Below are positions 1 to 12,227 of a stretch of DNA of 64,000 nt, piece by piece. The DNA is from Takifugu bimaculatus. Lineage: Eukaryota; Chordata; Actinopteri; Tetraodontiformes; Tetraodontidae. The position numbers were made by a program, and so were the translations under genes. The DNA is taken from NCBI GenBank assembly GCA_004026145.2, contig CP034979.1, positions 9,389,746-9,453,745 of the forward strand, in the 5' to 3' direction. Positions within the stretch are counted from its first letter, which is position 1, and each line of letters begins with the position of its first letter. The notes beneath the pieces are model-generated. The model was not told the DNA's origin. It searched no databases and was given only the letters and a program-made list of their open reading frames with translations.

Positions 1-1
1 C

Positions 2-3000
2 TCTGCTGGGGATAACCCCCTAAACCCGAACTACCTCCCTCCTCACTATCGGGAAGAGTACCGCTTGGCTATTGATGCGCTGATCGAGGACGATTTGGAG
101 GGTTACTATCATTTTCTCCAGAAAGCAGATGTGGTGGACTTCCTGTCCCCGCCAGAGATTCAGTATATTCAGGAGTCTGTACAGCTCCCTCAGGAGATCG
201 GCAATGAACAACGATACGTGGAGACTAACGGGGATGGTTCTTCTGACACTTACTGGCCCATTCACTCCGACCTGGATGCTCCGGGTTTGGACCTTGGTTG
301 GCCTCAGCTGCACAGCTTCATTGGGCCGACAGAGATCACCACTCTGGTCAACCCACCCGAGCCTGACATGCCGAGCATCAAAGAGCAGGCCCGACGCCTT
401 ATCAAGAATGCTCAGCAGGTAGATCCTTTGAAATGGAAAGCAAGCATTACTGTTGACAAATGCACGGCATGGTTGAAATCTCAGTCTGAAAATGAAATAT
501 GTTTGACTTCACTACTAACTAAAGGTGGCGATGCTAGCTCTGTCTGTAGGAGACTGGGCTGAGAAGCAGAGGTTTCTCATTCCTAGTCCCAATGCAGACA
601 AAACTTGGGAGCAGGCACCTGCAGAGCACTGCTAAATACACTTGAGCAAGGTGTTGAACCCCCAAATGCTATCATAAGTGAGCTGGCAACTAGTTTATGG
701 GTGTACCCACTAGCTGGGATAGGCTCCGGCTGGCCCCAGAAGTACTGGGAAGTAATTAACGTTAGAGTTTATTGTGTCTCCCCAGGTTTGACAGGGCTTG
801 TTTTTATACTTCTCATCTGTGTTTCATGCTTTCCACAGGTGATCGCTATAGTGATGGACATGTTTACCTGATGTTGACATTCTTCATGATATTCTCACTG
901 CTGCCATGAGGAATGTTGCCGTCTACATCCTTCTAGATGAGCAGAACACACATCACTTCGTCAACATGGTATCCAACTGCAGGGTCAACCTACAGAGCTT
1001 TCAAGTGAGTATGCAGTACGTCATTAATTAAAACATGATTCAGCATCTAGTTTCATAAGGCTTAAGACAGGCCAATTATGTGGCCACAATTTCTGCAACT
1101 TTTCCAGTAACATGCAACCAATTCCAGCCAAAGTATTAATTGTTGTTTTGGATTCTTTGACAGTAAGTACTCCCATTCAGACGTAGGAGATTTTTACTAA
1201 GAGAAGCGCTTTCTTTTTCTGAATGTCATGTGACTGCCACTTAGTTAAATGAGCTATGTGAATATTATTATATTCCAAATTTTACGAAGCAAACAAGAAA
1301 TTTACTAATGATTAAAATTAGACCTAGTTTGCCCCGCAGTCTGAATTTTACATGGCACTATCATTGTAAAAATGAAAAAAAAAAACATACACACTTGTGC
1401 TATAATTTGTTATTATGTGCCAAATAAAAACAACACCATGCCTATTGATACATGGCTGACATATGCTGCATGTGGTTCCTATATTTGAGGACAGTAAGTG
1501 TTCCATTGATAGAAATTCTGCCATTTTCTGTCTCCTCAATTCTGTGCATGGTCAGGCTTGTGCAGTGCTGCCACCTAGCTTGTTTTACAGTTAAAATGCA
1601 ACAGAAATTTGCTTGGGTCTTTCAGTTTGTACGTGTGAGAACTGTGTCTGGCATCACATATCACTGCCGCTCAGGGAAATCTTTCAAAGGTCAGATGATG
1701 GACCGCTTCCTGTTGACTGACTGCAGGGCTGTGCTTAGTGGAAACTACAGGTGAGCTTATTAAACTGCCAGGAAAATGTACATTTCACGCTATGCGTGTG
1801 TGTCTTTTTTAAAGACATTCAATCTCTATAGAATCCCAACAATGTAAACTTTACTTTTATTGTTTCTTTCCAGCTTCATGTGGTCCTTTGAGAAGATTCA
1901 CCGCTGTATGGCTCACCTTTTCCTCGGACAGCTGGTGTCGACCTTTGATGAAGAATTTCGTATCCTGTTTGCCCAGTCCGAGCCACTGATCATCGAAAAC
2001 ACGTTCATGCCAATGGAAGAGTTTAGCCTAACACAAAGTAGGCAGTACCCAAGTGAGAGGCCTTCACATTACAAAGACTCAAGGAAATTTCTGTCCCCGG
2101 AATTTGCTCATTCAGAAGAATGGGGAAGGCATTCTTATGATGAACGTGTTGATGTGGATTGGAGACTGATGCCAAAAAGAAAAGAGATTTTGCAGAGCCC
2201 TGCAGACATCTACAGTAGGTTTCCCTCCCAGCAGATGCGCATGGATCCATCTTTCGAACAGAGCCCTTCTAGGATGCCCTTGGCAGAAAATCCCACTTTT
2301 AAACGTCACAGTTATGCTGAAGGTGGTCGAGGCAGGTACCCATTTCTGTCCATGCCAGAACCTGAAACCCAGGGACGACAGTTTCACAGGTATCCTTATT
2401 TAGGACCAGGAAAGGAATCTGAGTACAATGCCTATGACAAGTTCTGGAACCAAGACTTTCAGTTAGCAGACCAGCATGCAGATCCTACTTTGGCTCATGA
2501 AATGGAACCTCCTGATAAGTTTGAACCTGTGCTTAACTATTTATCATCTGTCAGAAATGTAGAATATGACCAGAGTTCAGATAAGTTGTCAGCTGCAGCT
2601 GTAGATTTGCCATTTAGTTCAGCTTACCCTAAAAGATTGTGTTTAGGTCAGCCATATGCCTGTCAAAAGTCTCCCTCCCCCTCAAAATCTGCTGAGCAGA
2701 AGGCATTTTTCCCTGAACCCAACCCTGATCGCAAGGATCCCAGTGTAAAACGTGGGCTGAGAGACTGGAGAATTAGTTCATACCTAAGTGCATATGATAG
2801 TAAAGGAGACGAAGGTCTGCCGCTGGAACCACCAAATGTGTCGGATCCTTTTGAAGACTCTACTAAAGTCTTACCACCAATAACATCACGCATTGATTTT
2901 TCAACCCCTAAAATACCCAATGTCAGAGAGTTCAAAGTGCCTGCAATTCCCAGACCAAGTCAAATCCCTGGTTATGCCAAAACCGCTACGCGAGAGCTGC

Positions 3001-6000
3001 CAAGGAAACTGACGGATGACCTGTCATCGTCAGTGGTAGAAGAAACCAAAGCAACCCCATCACCTTCGGAATCGTCATCCACAACTGAAGGGGAGAGGAT
3101 GGAAGAGGCTGAACAAAAAGAACATATAACTTCTTTACCTAATAGGGAGGATTCCTTCCGCAGGAAATACAATGCAGCAATCCCGAGGTGCTCTCGGTTA
3201 AGATCCTCTCTTATATTTAGCTCTCTGGATCAGCAGCATGCTCAGGATGCCAAATCTACGCCAGGGCAAAACGAGGAAGAGAGTGAAAAAACTGAAAGTG
3301 AACCAAAAAAACATTCTCTCATCTCTCATTTGTTAGGACAGCGGAAAACAACTGCGAGGGAACCTTTTGAATGGAGCAGCTATATTAATAAATCAGCCAC
3401 TTTTGACTCTGCCACAGACTCATCTAAACCAGAAAAGAGTGAAGCGGATCGTCAGACACCATCAAACGATGAAAACACCAAGGATCCTTCAGAGAAAAAT
3501 GAGGAATCATTGAAACCACTTAATGCAGGGCAAATAGAGCAGACAACTTCTTCCCCATCAGTGTCCAAGCCCGCTAACCCTGAGTGTCCTGATAAACACA
3601 CAAAACCAAAAAAATCTTTGCTCAGTGCTTCAACCTATGTAGATATGAATGATCCTGATGCACGTCTTATGTTTTTTAAAGAGTTGGCAGCTAAACGAAA
3701 AGCTGCAAAAGCTGAGAAGAGCCAAGAGCTGATTCAGGTAGACCAACCAACAGTAATAAAAACCATTCCTTCTGTTAAAAAAGAGACATCTGACCCAGAA
3801 GACTTGACAGAAACTGCCACTCCATATAGGATATGCACAAAAAGTGATGAGGATGAAAAGATTATAGAGGAAATTTCAATTAAACAACCAATGGAACTGA
3901 ATAATACCAGCTCTGGTAAACAGGAGTCTGGTCCAGAAGAAGCAGCTTCTACTGTGACTGCTAAAGACAAATTGAGTAGTGAGAAGCACTCAGTAAAATA
4001 CCCAACCAAACAGGAGTCTGCTTTAAAAGAAACTACAGATCAGATGTCAGCTACTGCCGAATCAACCGAGACCCCAAAAGAAAAAGAGAGCAAAGGCAAC
4101 AGTTCAGTTAAACAGCCAATGGACAAACACAGCTTTTCTGTAAAACAGGAGGATTTGGATCCAAAGGAGCCTATAGAAAAGATTAGAGAGGCTGTGACAC
4201 CAATCGAGACTATGAAAGAGGAGACACTGAACAAGCCTCCAACAGATGAAAAAACTAGTATTTCTCTCACAACTGAGATAAATCACAATGAACCAGCTGA
4301 AAAGATGGCTGCTAGTGTTCTGTCCATGAAGACTCCAAAAGATGAGTGCAAAGAGGTTTCAGTAAAACCACTGAAAACAGAAACCAATGTTTTGATTAAA
4401 AATCAGGAGTTCACTACAGAGGAAACTACAGAAAAACAGGCAGCTACTACAACATCCACCAAACTAGCAGGAGAGAAAAAAGGGAAAGTTTCAGTAACAC
4501 AACCAGTGGGAATAAAGAGTGATACTAGAACTGAAAAAGAGGAGCCTTTTCCAAAGGAAACACTAGATGAGACAGCTCTTGTAACCATGGCTGTATATGT
4601 GAAACCATCTGCTAATCTACAAAATATCAGTTTGGTTAAAGAGGAGGACTCTGGTCGAGAAGAAATGTCCAGACAGAGGGCTTCCCCTGGAGGAGCTGCA
4701 CTGTGGTGCAGAAGCTGAGAAAGGCAAAGAGAAGGTTCCATCAAAACAAACAGTGGAACTCGAACCTGAAATTTGTGCTAAAAAAGAGCAAAGTGATGCG
4801 AGAGACATGGCAGAAACTGTTTGCTGCTGCTTCTTTACCCACCAAGCCTGCAGAAGCTGAAAAGACCAAAGAGAAAGTTCAGATGACACAACTGACTGAA
4901 TTAATGTCTGTCAAAAATGAGGAACAAGATCCAAAAGGAAAAGCTGGGAGAATTCCTGCAGAAGTGTCGGAACGCAACAGCGAATCCAAGAATACAGGTG
5001 AGACTGTATCTTGTCTATCCACTCGATATTTGAAATCCAGTGATCAGACTAATGCAGAGGATGAGAATGACCCCAGTGCAAGCATCTGCAGAGAACAAAC
5101 CCACGGTTCAACTGATCCAGGAATGATGACCTTGGAGAACAACCCTGCTGCATCTACACTCTTTGTTTCTGCAGAACCAGCCGCACTACCACCTCTGCTA
5201 CCTGAGAACCCTGAATCTGAAATTTCTTCCACCATCTCTTCCATGGTTACATCAGCACTGAGATCTTTGTCTAATTCAGTGGATTCAGACTCCCACATTG
5301 ACGTAGGGCATTTACCTGTTGGCTCTAGTCTCCATTGCACTCCAACAGAGACTGTGTCCTCAAATCTCGTCCCTGAAATCTCAGAGCACAGTGTCAACTC
5401 TTCTTTACAGGCAGTGGAGGAAGAATGCATTGGCCAAACAGAGCAGGAGCCTGTCCCAGCTTGTCAGGATTCAGCATCCCAGTTGACATCACCTGAAACT
5501 CCTTCAGCAGATGACTCTGAGCATGCACCATCTGAGCTATGTCTAGAAGGATTTACGGGAGATTCAGAGCTGCACACATCATCACCAGAGTCTGTAGAAT
5601 CCCTTGATCCTGCCCATTTGGATGAAACTCTTCCTAAATCAGAAAATAGCCTTCTTCTACATGTAACTGAAGAGCGATATGAAAATCTTGAGATTACACT
5701 ACAAGTCAGAGCTGATGGCACACCTCCTAGCCCGAACCCTCCAGAAACTGATCAAAATGAGTTCACTGTCACCTTTCCATCAACACCAAACCCCAAATCT
5801 GAGGACTTCCCAGAAGAAACACAGTCTCATGCTAGTCCAGATTCACCAACTAATGCCTCACAGTCAGATATAACTGATCCTCTAATATCAGCACTGCCTT
5901 CATCTGAAGCTAACCTGACCGGACCTGTCCCACTTTCTCACTCTGAAACAGCATCCTGTTTAGCTCCTTGTGATTCAGCTGAACCAGTTTTGTCCCCTGA

Positions 6001-6749
6001 GGGTAAAGAAACACCATCTCCTGTTGCACATTCCCTCAAATCCGTCTCTTTCAGATCAGATTTCGACAGACTTAAAGAAAAGTCCTTCAACAGACCTCCA
6101 TAGTCCAACTGAGTCTACCTCAAACGTGCCACCAGTGTCTGATTTGACATGCAAACTACCCAAAGCTGTGATTTCTGAACATCAGTCCCCTGAGCCACAA
6201 GTGCCTGCTCAAAATAGTAAAGAGAGCAGTCGTACTGAAGTCAGTCATGGCCGTGAAATGCCTGAAACAGTTGAGGAAAAAGATGAAACTACTGACACCA
6301 CAAATAATTCAAGTATTGCACAGGAATCAGCTGACAGCGAGAGAACAAATGACCAAGTAGGGAAAAAGAACTACTCTGAACCACAGGAGGTCACACCAGA
6401 TGATGTCATTCCTCCATCTCTGCAGTCCAAGCTGCCACAATCCAGCCAGTCTCGCTACCAGTCGTCAACAGCCAATGTGATCTCCAGCAGCAACCTCAGA
6501 GATGACACCAAGCTGCTCCTGGGGCAAATCTCTGCCCACAGCCAGAGCAGGAACGAAGTGAGCAAAGATGCTGCCGTGACAGACGACGAGAAAGAGGACA
6601 AAGCCGACAAAAATGCAAAAAGGAAAGAGACAGCATTTAGGTCTTTCACCAGAGGACAGCCCAACTCAAATCAGGAGCGTGATAAGCTGCTGGAGAGGAT
6701 TCAGAGTATGAGGAAGGAGAGGAAAGTTTACAGTCGATTTGAGGTGTGA
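2..6749 (+). CDS. fam83h: fam83h, partial at 5' end, with four apparent +1 frameshifts
   Basis: FAM83 proteins carry an N-terminal DUF1669 (pseudo-phospholipase D) domain that binds CK1 kinases; FAM83H organises keratin filaments and is known for enamel disease in mammals. Exons seen: 2-418, 839-1004, 1626-1750, 1874-6749, with GT-AG junctions in consistent phase. The DUF1669 part runs from the window edge to about 2000 (FMWSFEKIHR and FDEEFRILFAQSEP blocks are diagnostic). The long last exon encodes a low-complexity Ser/Thr/Glu/Lys region with degenerate repeats of about 40 residues at roughly 3760-4990, ending in a conserved-looking LLERIQSMRKER...YSRFEV block. The reading frame breaks near 869, 4700, 4822 and 6050. 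Each break is explained by one extra base, and removing all four restores a single frame of about 1,860 codons. The first few N-terminal codons lie outside the window. Length exceeds mammalian FAM83H (about 1,180). Paralogue choice (H rather than G) is inferred from the N-terminal blocks and the C-terminus. Confidence 0.88.
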
Positions 6750-8181
6750 ATCCATTAATAACATTGTTATTGCAAGTGGTTGACGGTTATACACTGTTAA
6801 TTTGCGTCTGTAATATTCACAGATGGCTTCCTGATAGGGCTTCAAATAGCGCTGATTAATAACTGCACATGACATGTCAAAAACTAAATAAGAAATGGAA
6901 AAGGCCAAACGAAAGGCGTATCCAGATGTTTTGGACTTGCTGCCAGAGGACCGGCGCGGACAATAGGGTGGTCTCAGTGGATTTTAATGTCATATTTACG
7001 TGTAAACCAAAAAAAGACTTTATACTGTGTATGAACTAGCAAGTATGACGAGTGCACAGACTCAGATTGTGTGCGATCAAGTAAGTTTGTATTTGACTGC
7101 ATGGGTAACGTGCAATGTTTTAGCAGCACACTTCTCCGGTGACGTCTGTCCAGATGATACACGAGTGCTGGTGGCTCATTAGGACACACAAAACAAGCTC
7201 ATCGAAAATGATCTGTACAATTGTAACATATGTTGGGCGATATTTTAGTAATTATGTTAAACACATTGTTGATTGTCAAACAGATGTACAAATGTGTATC
7301 CATACATTAGTTTTATTTTTGTTATGATTTACAAAAGTTTTACCACTGTAGTGTCACCATAAGTTCTCTTTTTTTGCTACTGAATACTGTCATACTGTAT
7401 ATTTATTTTTTCCAGATTCACTCTTATGCAAATGGCCCAAATACCCCAAATTGTTTTACTTTTTTAATTTTAGTATTTTAAAATAAGTCCTCCTTTTATA
7501 ATCAGATTTTGTGACCAGAAAATTACAAAATTTGTATGGTGAAAACACAAGATTTTACACTCGTTAAAACCTTATTTTCTGATCTGAAATATGCAGTATA
7601 CTTTTCCCCCACGTATAACACAATAAAAAAAATCAACACTTTATATATTTTAGATCATTTCTTTAGAACCTTTTTCTTTTGTAATTTGTGAAAAATACAA
7701 AAATGGTTGTTGAGTAAGGTTTATGTCATTAGCAGTTTAATGTATATACTTATGTTTTCTACATCACAGTTTCAGCTATTTTTATATATATAGATATACT
7801 ATATTTATATTTTGTGTACTCTTCCTATCATTACAAGCCTTTATTCATCTAAAGCCCTGATTATCTTGTCACTAGCGTCATCTTCAGGTCTCGTTTTAAT
7901 AGCAAAAAAATTACTGTAGCTCAAGACCCACAAGTGCATCTGTGTGCACGTACTGTAGGTGTTTACAGGGGTGCATTTTATTTAGAGCTTATGTCAAGAC
8001 AGATTTGACGTCAGGCTCACCCACCGTAGATTCCTAATGCGACACAACTACTGTTCAGCTTAATTTAACTCATACTAATTTCGTAATTCAATCCCAGGGG
8101 AGCTTACAAAACTCAAAAGAACTCTCTCCTTTTCCCAGTCACATGCCCCCGTGGTTAGTTATGAAAGAAAAACCCCAGCAC
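6750..8181. other. fam83h 3' UTR and intergenic sequence before adtrp
   Basis: No coding exon is supported here. A polyadenylation hexamer AATAAA at 7622-7627 lies about 870 bases past the fam83h stop and is a plausible 3' end. The remainder is AT-rich intergenic sequence. Confidence 0.5.
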
Positions 8182-8189
8182 TATATAAG
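8182..8189 (+). promoter_or_regulatory. TATA box of adtrp
   Basis: TATATAAG sits about 155 bases upstream of the adtrp start codon, at a spacing that would put transcription start near 8213. No competing gene start is visible on this side. Function is inferred from motif and position. Confidence 0.55.
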
Positions 8190-8342
8190 AAACAGTGGGC
8201 CCTGTGTGTTTTGCCTCTACTACACAAACGTCCTGATAAGCTTCTGCAGTTACACTAATCTGTAAAGTCTGACAAGTTTGGAGGGCCGACTGGAGGAGTG
8301 GGCTCCGAGTGAGTGTTTAGTTCTGACCATTTGAAAACAAAG

Positions 8343-9995
8343 ATGACTTCCACCTTGCGAAAGATCTACCATGTCGCCGCTTTTAGCTGGTATGCCTACA
8401 TTGTGAAGAGCCTCGCTGACAGAGGTGGACAGAAGCTGCCACCTGGAATTTTTGTTTATGGAGGGCCTTGGAAGTACCTTACTTTTCTGAATTTGGTAAG
8501 TATAGTAGTAATGGGAAGATGCTGACTGAATCCATATAGCAGCTATGAAAGTCTTCTTGATGTTTCAGCTATTGCAAATGTTGTTCTTCGGACTGGCGGC
8601 AGTGAATGACCTTCAGCCACATCCAGACAGCATGCTGAAACGATGTAAAGACTTCCTCTTCTCTGTCTTCGTCTTTCCTGTGGGCATGGTCAGAACCGTT
8701 CTGAACTGTTATTCCAACCTGAATCATGCTGCTTGGTAACTGTGTTCCCTTTGTTAGTTTGTCGTTCTACTCTTCTGGTCTATCTTTGCCTATGATAGAG
8801 AGTTAGTCTACCCAGCCACCATTGACACCTTCTTCCCCCCCTGGATAAACCACGCTATGGTATGGTGAACCTTCCACTTCAAAAGTAAAGTGATTTAGAT
8901 CAGAGGTTCTCAGCAGGTTTCCCTCTGGGGCCCACATTGGTCATACTATGGTCACTACTTTCAGGGTTTCTGTCTCTTATCTTCAATGAACAAAAATCCA
9001 CATTTTAATTACTCTGGTCATATTTACTCTGCCATTTTACCTTAAAGTGAGTGGCCATCCAATGGTAGTTACCCTGGTTAGGGCACATGTCTGAAGTCTG
9101 TCTTTCAAAATAATTTAAAAATAAAAATAAGACATGTCTAACATTACATGCACACTAAATATTATGTACTGTTTGACCAGCTCTATGACTCATCCAGAAC
9201 AGGGCTGCAGCCTATTTTGGGGTTGAAACCCACCGGTTGAGAACCACTGATTTAGATGATCTTGTAATGCAGCGCCCTGCTCTGATGAGGAAGCTAACGA
9301 TTTTTTTCCTCAGCATACATTTGTCTTTCCTGTGCTGTTTGGAGAACTACTGATGCAGCCTCACATGTATCCACGAACCAAACATGCTCTGGCGGCACTC
9401 ACCGTTGTGGGCGTGTCTTACTTATTCTGGTAAGAGCTGAGTCAACATTCAGATGACAAGACATTTCATTCATGATTCTTTATTTGAAGTACAAGCTTAC
9501 TCTTCAGTTCATGACAAAGCAGGTTAATACTCTTGTTCAGTCCTTTCCATATGTGTTTCTTTTTAATCAGGGCAGATTGGATTTTATCTAAGAAAAATAA
9601 TTACATTCAGAAAGCTGGGTGTCTTCAAACCGATAAATATTTCCCAAGCCAGACAAGACAGTACAGGATCACAGAGATAGAGGAGCGATCAGATAGTTTA
9701 TTTTCTTCCTGAACATGTTTGCAGGATAATCTGGGTGTTTCTGTCTACTGGGATTTGGGTGTATCCCCTTCTCGGCCTCTTCAGCACACCTGGTCTGGTG
9801 GGCTTCTTCATTTTCAACATGTCAGTGGTGACTTTGCTCTATATGCTTGGGGAGAAACTCAACCACCACGTCTGGAGTAAGAAACTGGCAACTAGCAAAG
9901 TGCCGTATGGTCATTCTGTAATGTCTCTGTAAAACTGATCTTTTTTCTTTGCTGCAGGGAATAACCTGCACAGAATGCCTGCTGAAACAAAATGA
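8343..9995 (+). CDS. adtrp: adtrp, AIG1/ADTRP-family membrane FAHFA hydrolase, 226 aa, six exons
   Basis: AIG1 and ADTRP are multipass membrane threonine hydrolases that split fatty-acid esters of hydroxy fatty acids; ADTRP is also linked to TFPI regulation. Exons are 8343-8495, 8569-8688, 8758-8859, 9314-9429, 9725-9876 and 9958-9995, all GT-AG, phases consistent, giving 226 residues (human ADTRP 230). The known catalytic pair is present: Thr47 in WKYLTFLN and His126 in NHAMHTF. Several hydrophobic membrane segments are visible, and the GEKLNHHVW block near the C-terminus is typical. The start ATG at 8343 is chosen because it aligns with the ADTRP N-terminus (IYH...SWY). The N-terminus resembles ADTRP more than AIG1. 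AATAAA at 10276-10281 probably ends the transcript. Introns are very short except introns 3 and 4; intron 3 carries a hAT MITE. Confidence 0.92.
8901..9249. mobile_element. hAT-type MITE in adtrp intron 3
   Basis: The 349-bp element starts CAGAGGTTCTCA and ends TTGAGAACCACTG, inverted termini of the common hAT (Charlie-like) form. It is flanked by a perfect 8-bp target duplication ATTTAGAT at 8893-8900 and 9250-9257. It has no transposase ORF, so it is non-autonomous. Confidence 0.9.
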
Positions 9996-10281
9996 TTCAT
10001 CCTTGCTTCAACCAGAACTAACTCTCTTTAGAAAGAGATTGAAATTCCTAAGGTGATGTTCTGCAAAACAGATTCAAAGTGGAATTCATAACTGATGTAA
10101 TCAAAACTAAATGTACTCAGGGACTTTTATCATACGCCCCCTATGAGAACTTGCTAAAGTTGTTATAAACACGAAGGTATTTATTTTAATTACCTGTAGG
10201 TTCAAGCCACAACTGCCACACAAATGTCACTGTATGTTGTTACCTGCTTTCTTTGCTTCGTAACTGAACATTAATAATAAA

Positions 10282-10644
10282 GTGACAACTCAGCAATCGA
10301 CTGGTAATAAATCACAACATAATGAAGCACGCACCACTGACAAATTGTCTTCTTTTTAAACATCCTAATATCAACTGTTATTTATCATCATACCCCCTTT
10401 CCCCCCATTTTCACATATCAATAAATATATCAGTCAGAATTTACAATAAAATGAACCCCTCAGGACTGGCACTAGTGACCATGCTAGCAGCCACTTAGAT
10501 AATGTTGTGGGGTTTTTTTTAGTTTCTCATTACAAAATCTTTAAGTATTGATAAGGATACCTGACAATCCAGCCTAGACCTTGAACTCATAAGTCTACAA
10601 CCAAATGCTCTGTGTTGATTAGTTCCATGTCATTTTTAAGGCGC
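10282..10644. other. Intergenic between adtrp and a minus-strand peptide gene
   Basis: No ORF or RNA is recognised. If the minus-strand peptide gene is real, its 3' UTR lies in this stretch; adtrp and that gene converge here. Confidence 0.4.
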
Positions 10645-11527
10645 TCATCTGTCTTGCAGGTCTCTATAGCCTTTAAGATGATGGAGATAGTTGGGGTCTG
10701 CATCCACCAACCCAACTGAGAGGATTTTGGCCAATAAATCCACATCGTCTTTGCTTAGATCCATCTGATTAAGAGATTAACATATTATTAATTCCTGCCA
10801 ATCTCAATAATTAAAGCATGAACTGTGGGTACTAACCTTTTTGCAGTTGGCTGATGATTCAATTGGTTGTGAATTTTGAAGCTGTTCCTAAAAAATATCA
10901 TCAGTTATGTTTAAACACAATTAAAGCACATTTTATAACACACACTGGACACTGGGTTATTGCCTGTGGTCTTTAAATAGTATTGAGGTCACTATGCAGC
11001 AGATATTTCGAGAGGAAAATAATCATACATAATGCACATACAAAAACAAGCTCACTCACATTGCTTAGTCCTTTTGAAAAGCACATGATGATGAGGAGAA
11101 GGCCAACAACAATCTGAAGGGAAAATCAAACACCAGTCAGCAACCATGATGGGAAATATGTGGTTTGATCAGGCAATAAACAAGTACTGATAGCAGCTCA
11201 AAGGATCATTTCACTATATCTTCCTGATGATGCATGTTTAGTCTTACTTATTGTCACTCAGTTTTTATCTTCTGCTGTCAGTTCACCGCTAAATAATGCT
11301 GATCAGTAAAATTTAGCTTTATCCTTAAACACATTAAATGAGTTCCAGGACATCTCAGAGGATTAAAAGGAACATCCAATGTTGTAATATGAACAATGTA
11401 TTTAACTTCTTCAGGTCATTTCAGTTCACAGGATTTGTTAAATTTAAAACATGAGCTGATTCTAAAGCACAACTCAAAAATGTGAAGATATAAAGAAGAT
11501 TTTCCTTACGCTCAGCCAGTACAACAT
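10645..11527 (-). CDS. Putative four-exon gene for an 80-residue secreted peptide (unassigned)
   Basis: I do not recognise this gene. On the minus strand four small blocks with good splice sites join in phase 0: 11527-11510 (ATG, MLYWLS), 11113-11060 (hydrophobic, VVGLLLIIMCFSKG), 10887-10837 (EQLQNSQPIESS, ends in Lys-Lys) and 10764-10645 (MDLSKDDVDLLAKILS... to a TGA). Donors GTAAGG, GTGAGT and GTTAGT and pyrimidine-rich acceptors support the model. The first two exons form a classical signal peptide with likely cleavage near KGLSN. The product has one Cys just before a dibasic KK site, then an acidic amphipathic stretch and DADPNYLHHLKGYRD, a prepropeptide-like layout. The coding exons are too short for standard ORF finding. 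A single-base error near the end would change the C-terminus, since an alternative open frame (AIETCKTDERLKND...) overlaps it. Function is unknown. Confidence 0.5.
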
Positions 11528-12227
11528 GTCTCTGCCTGTAAAGTAGGTCCTGATTTGTGGCTGTTACCTTCGGCTGCGAGACATCTCACCAAACTGCAGA
11601 GTTTACAAGTGGGAAGAAATGAAGAAGAACCGGCTCTGCAGGCTACCCAGCCTTTCTAGGAGCCCTACTCCGACAGATGTTAATCGTCATACAGGTGCTC
11701 TCATGCGCAAATGCCTGCGTAGAAGAGGCTGTTACATTAAAAAGGGACACAATGTCTGCATTGTTATACAACAGTCTGCTAAATTATAATAATAGACAAG
11801 AATTAGAAACATGGTAGCTTTATGTTGTTTGTGACCTTTAGAAACACTTGGAGCTGAATTACTTTCAACTTTATCTTTATTATATGTATTAACAATATTT
11901 TAGCAGTATTATAGTTCCAACCACAACTAAAACACTATAATATAATAATATGGTACTTTGACTATTTTAATTGAGCCTCACAGGAAATTTAAGAGAGTAC
12001 AAAGTTTATCTTAAAAAATTTGGGTAAAAAATTAAGTATTTGAACATCTTTCTTTGTTGACTTAAAAATTGCAGTTTCAACATCAAAGTCTGCAGTGATA
12101 CAAATATATTTACTTAAATAAATTCATTTGGTTCAGTTCCTAATAATATTCTAGACTATATGAAAAGTAAATATCTTTTGTGCACAGACGTCTGGGAACC
12201 TGAGGTAGAATCTGTAACCTCTATAGA
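11528..12227. other. Intergenic, nothing recognised
   Basis: AT-rich sequence without a supportable ORF. The first 150 bases could hold the promoter and 5' UTR of the minus-strand peptide gene; no clear TATA box is seen. Confidence 0.4.

Noticed and set aside
2023..4889. Several minus-strand ORFs of 60-113 codons over fam83h
   Set aside because: They mirror the conserved plus-strand exon and have no start context or motifs of their own.
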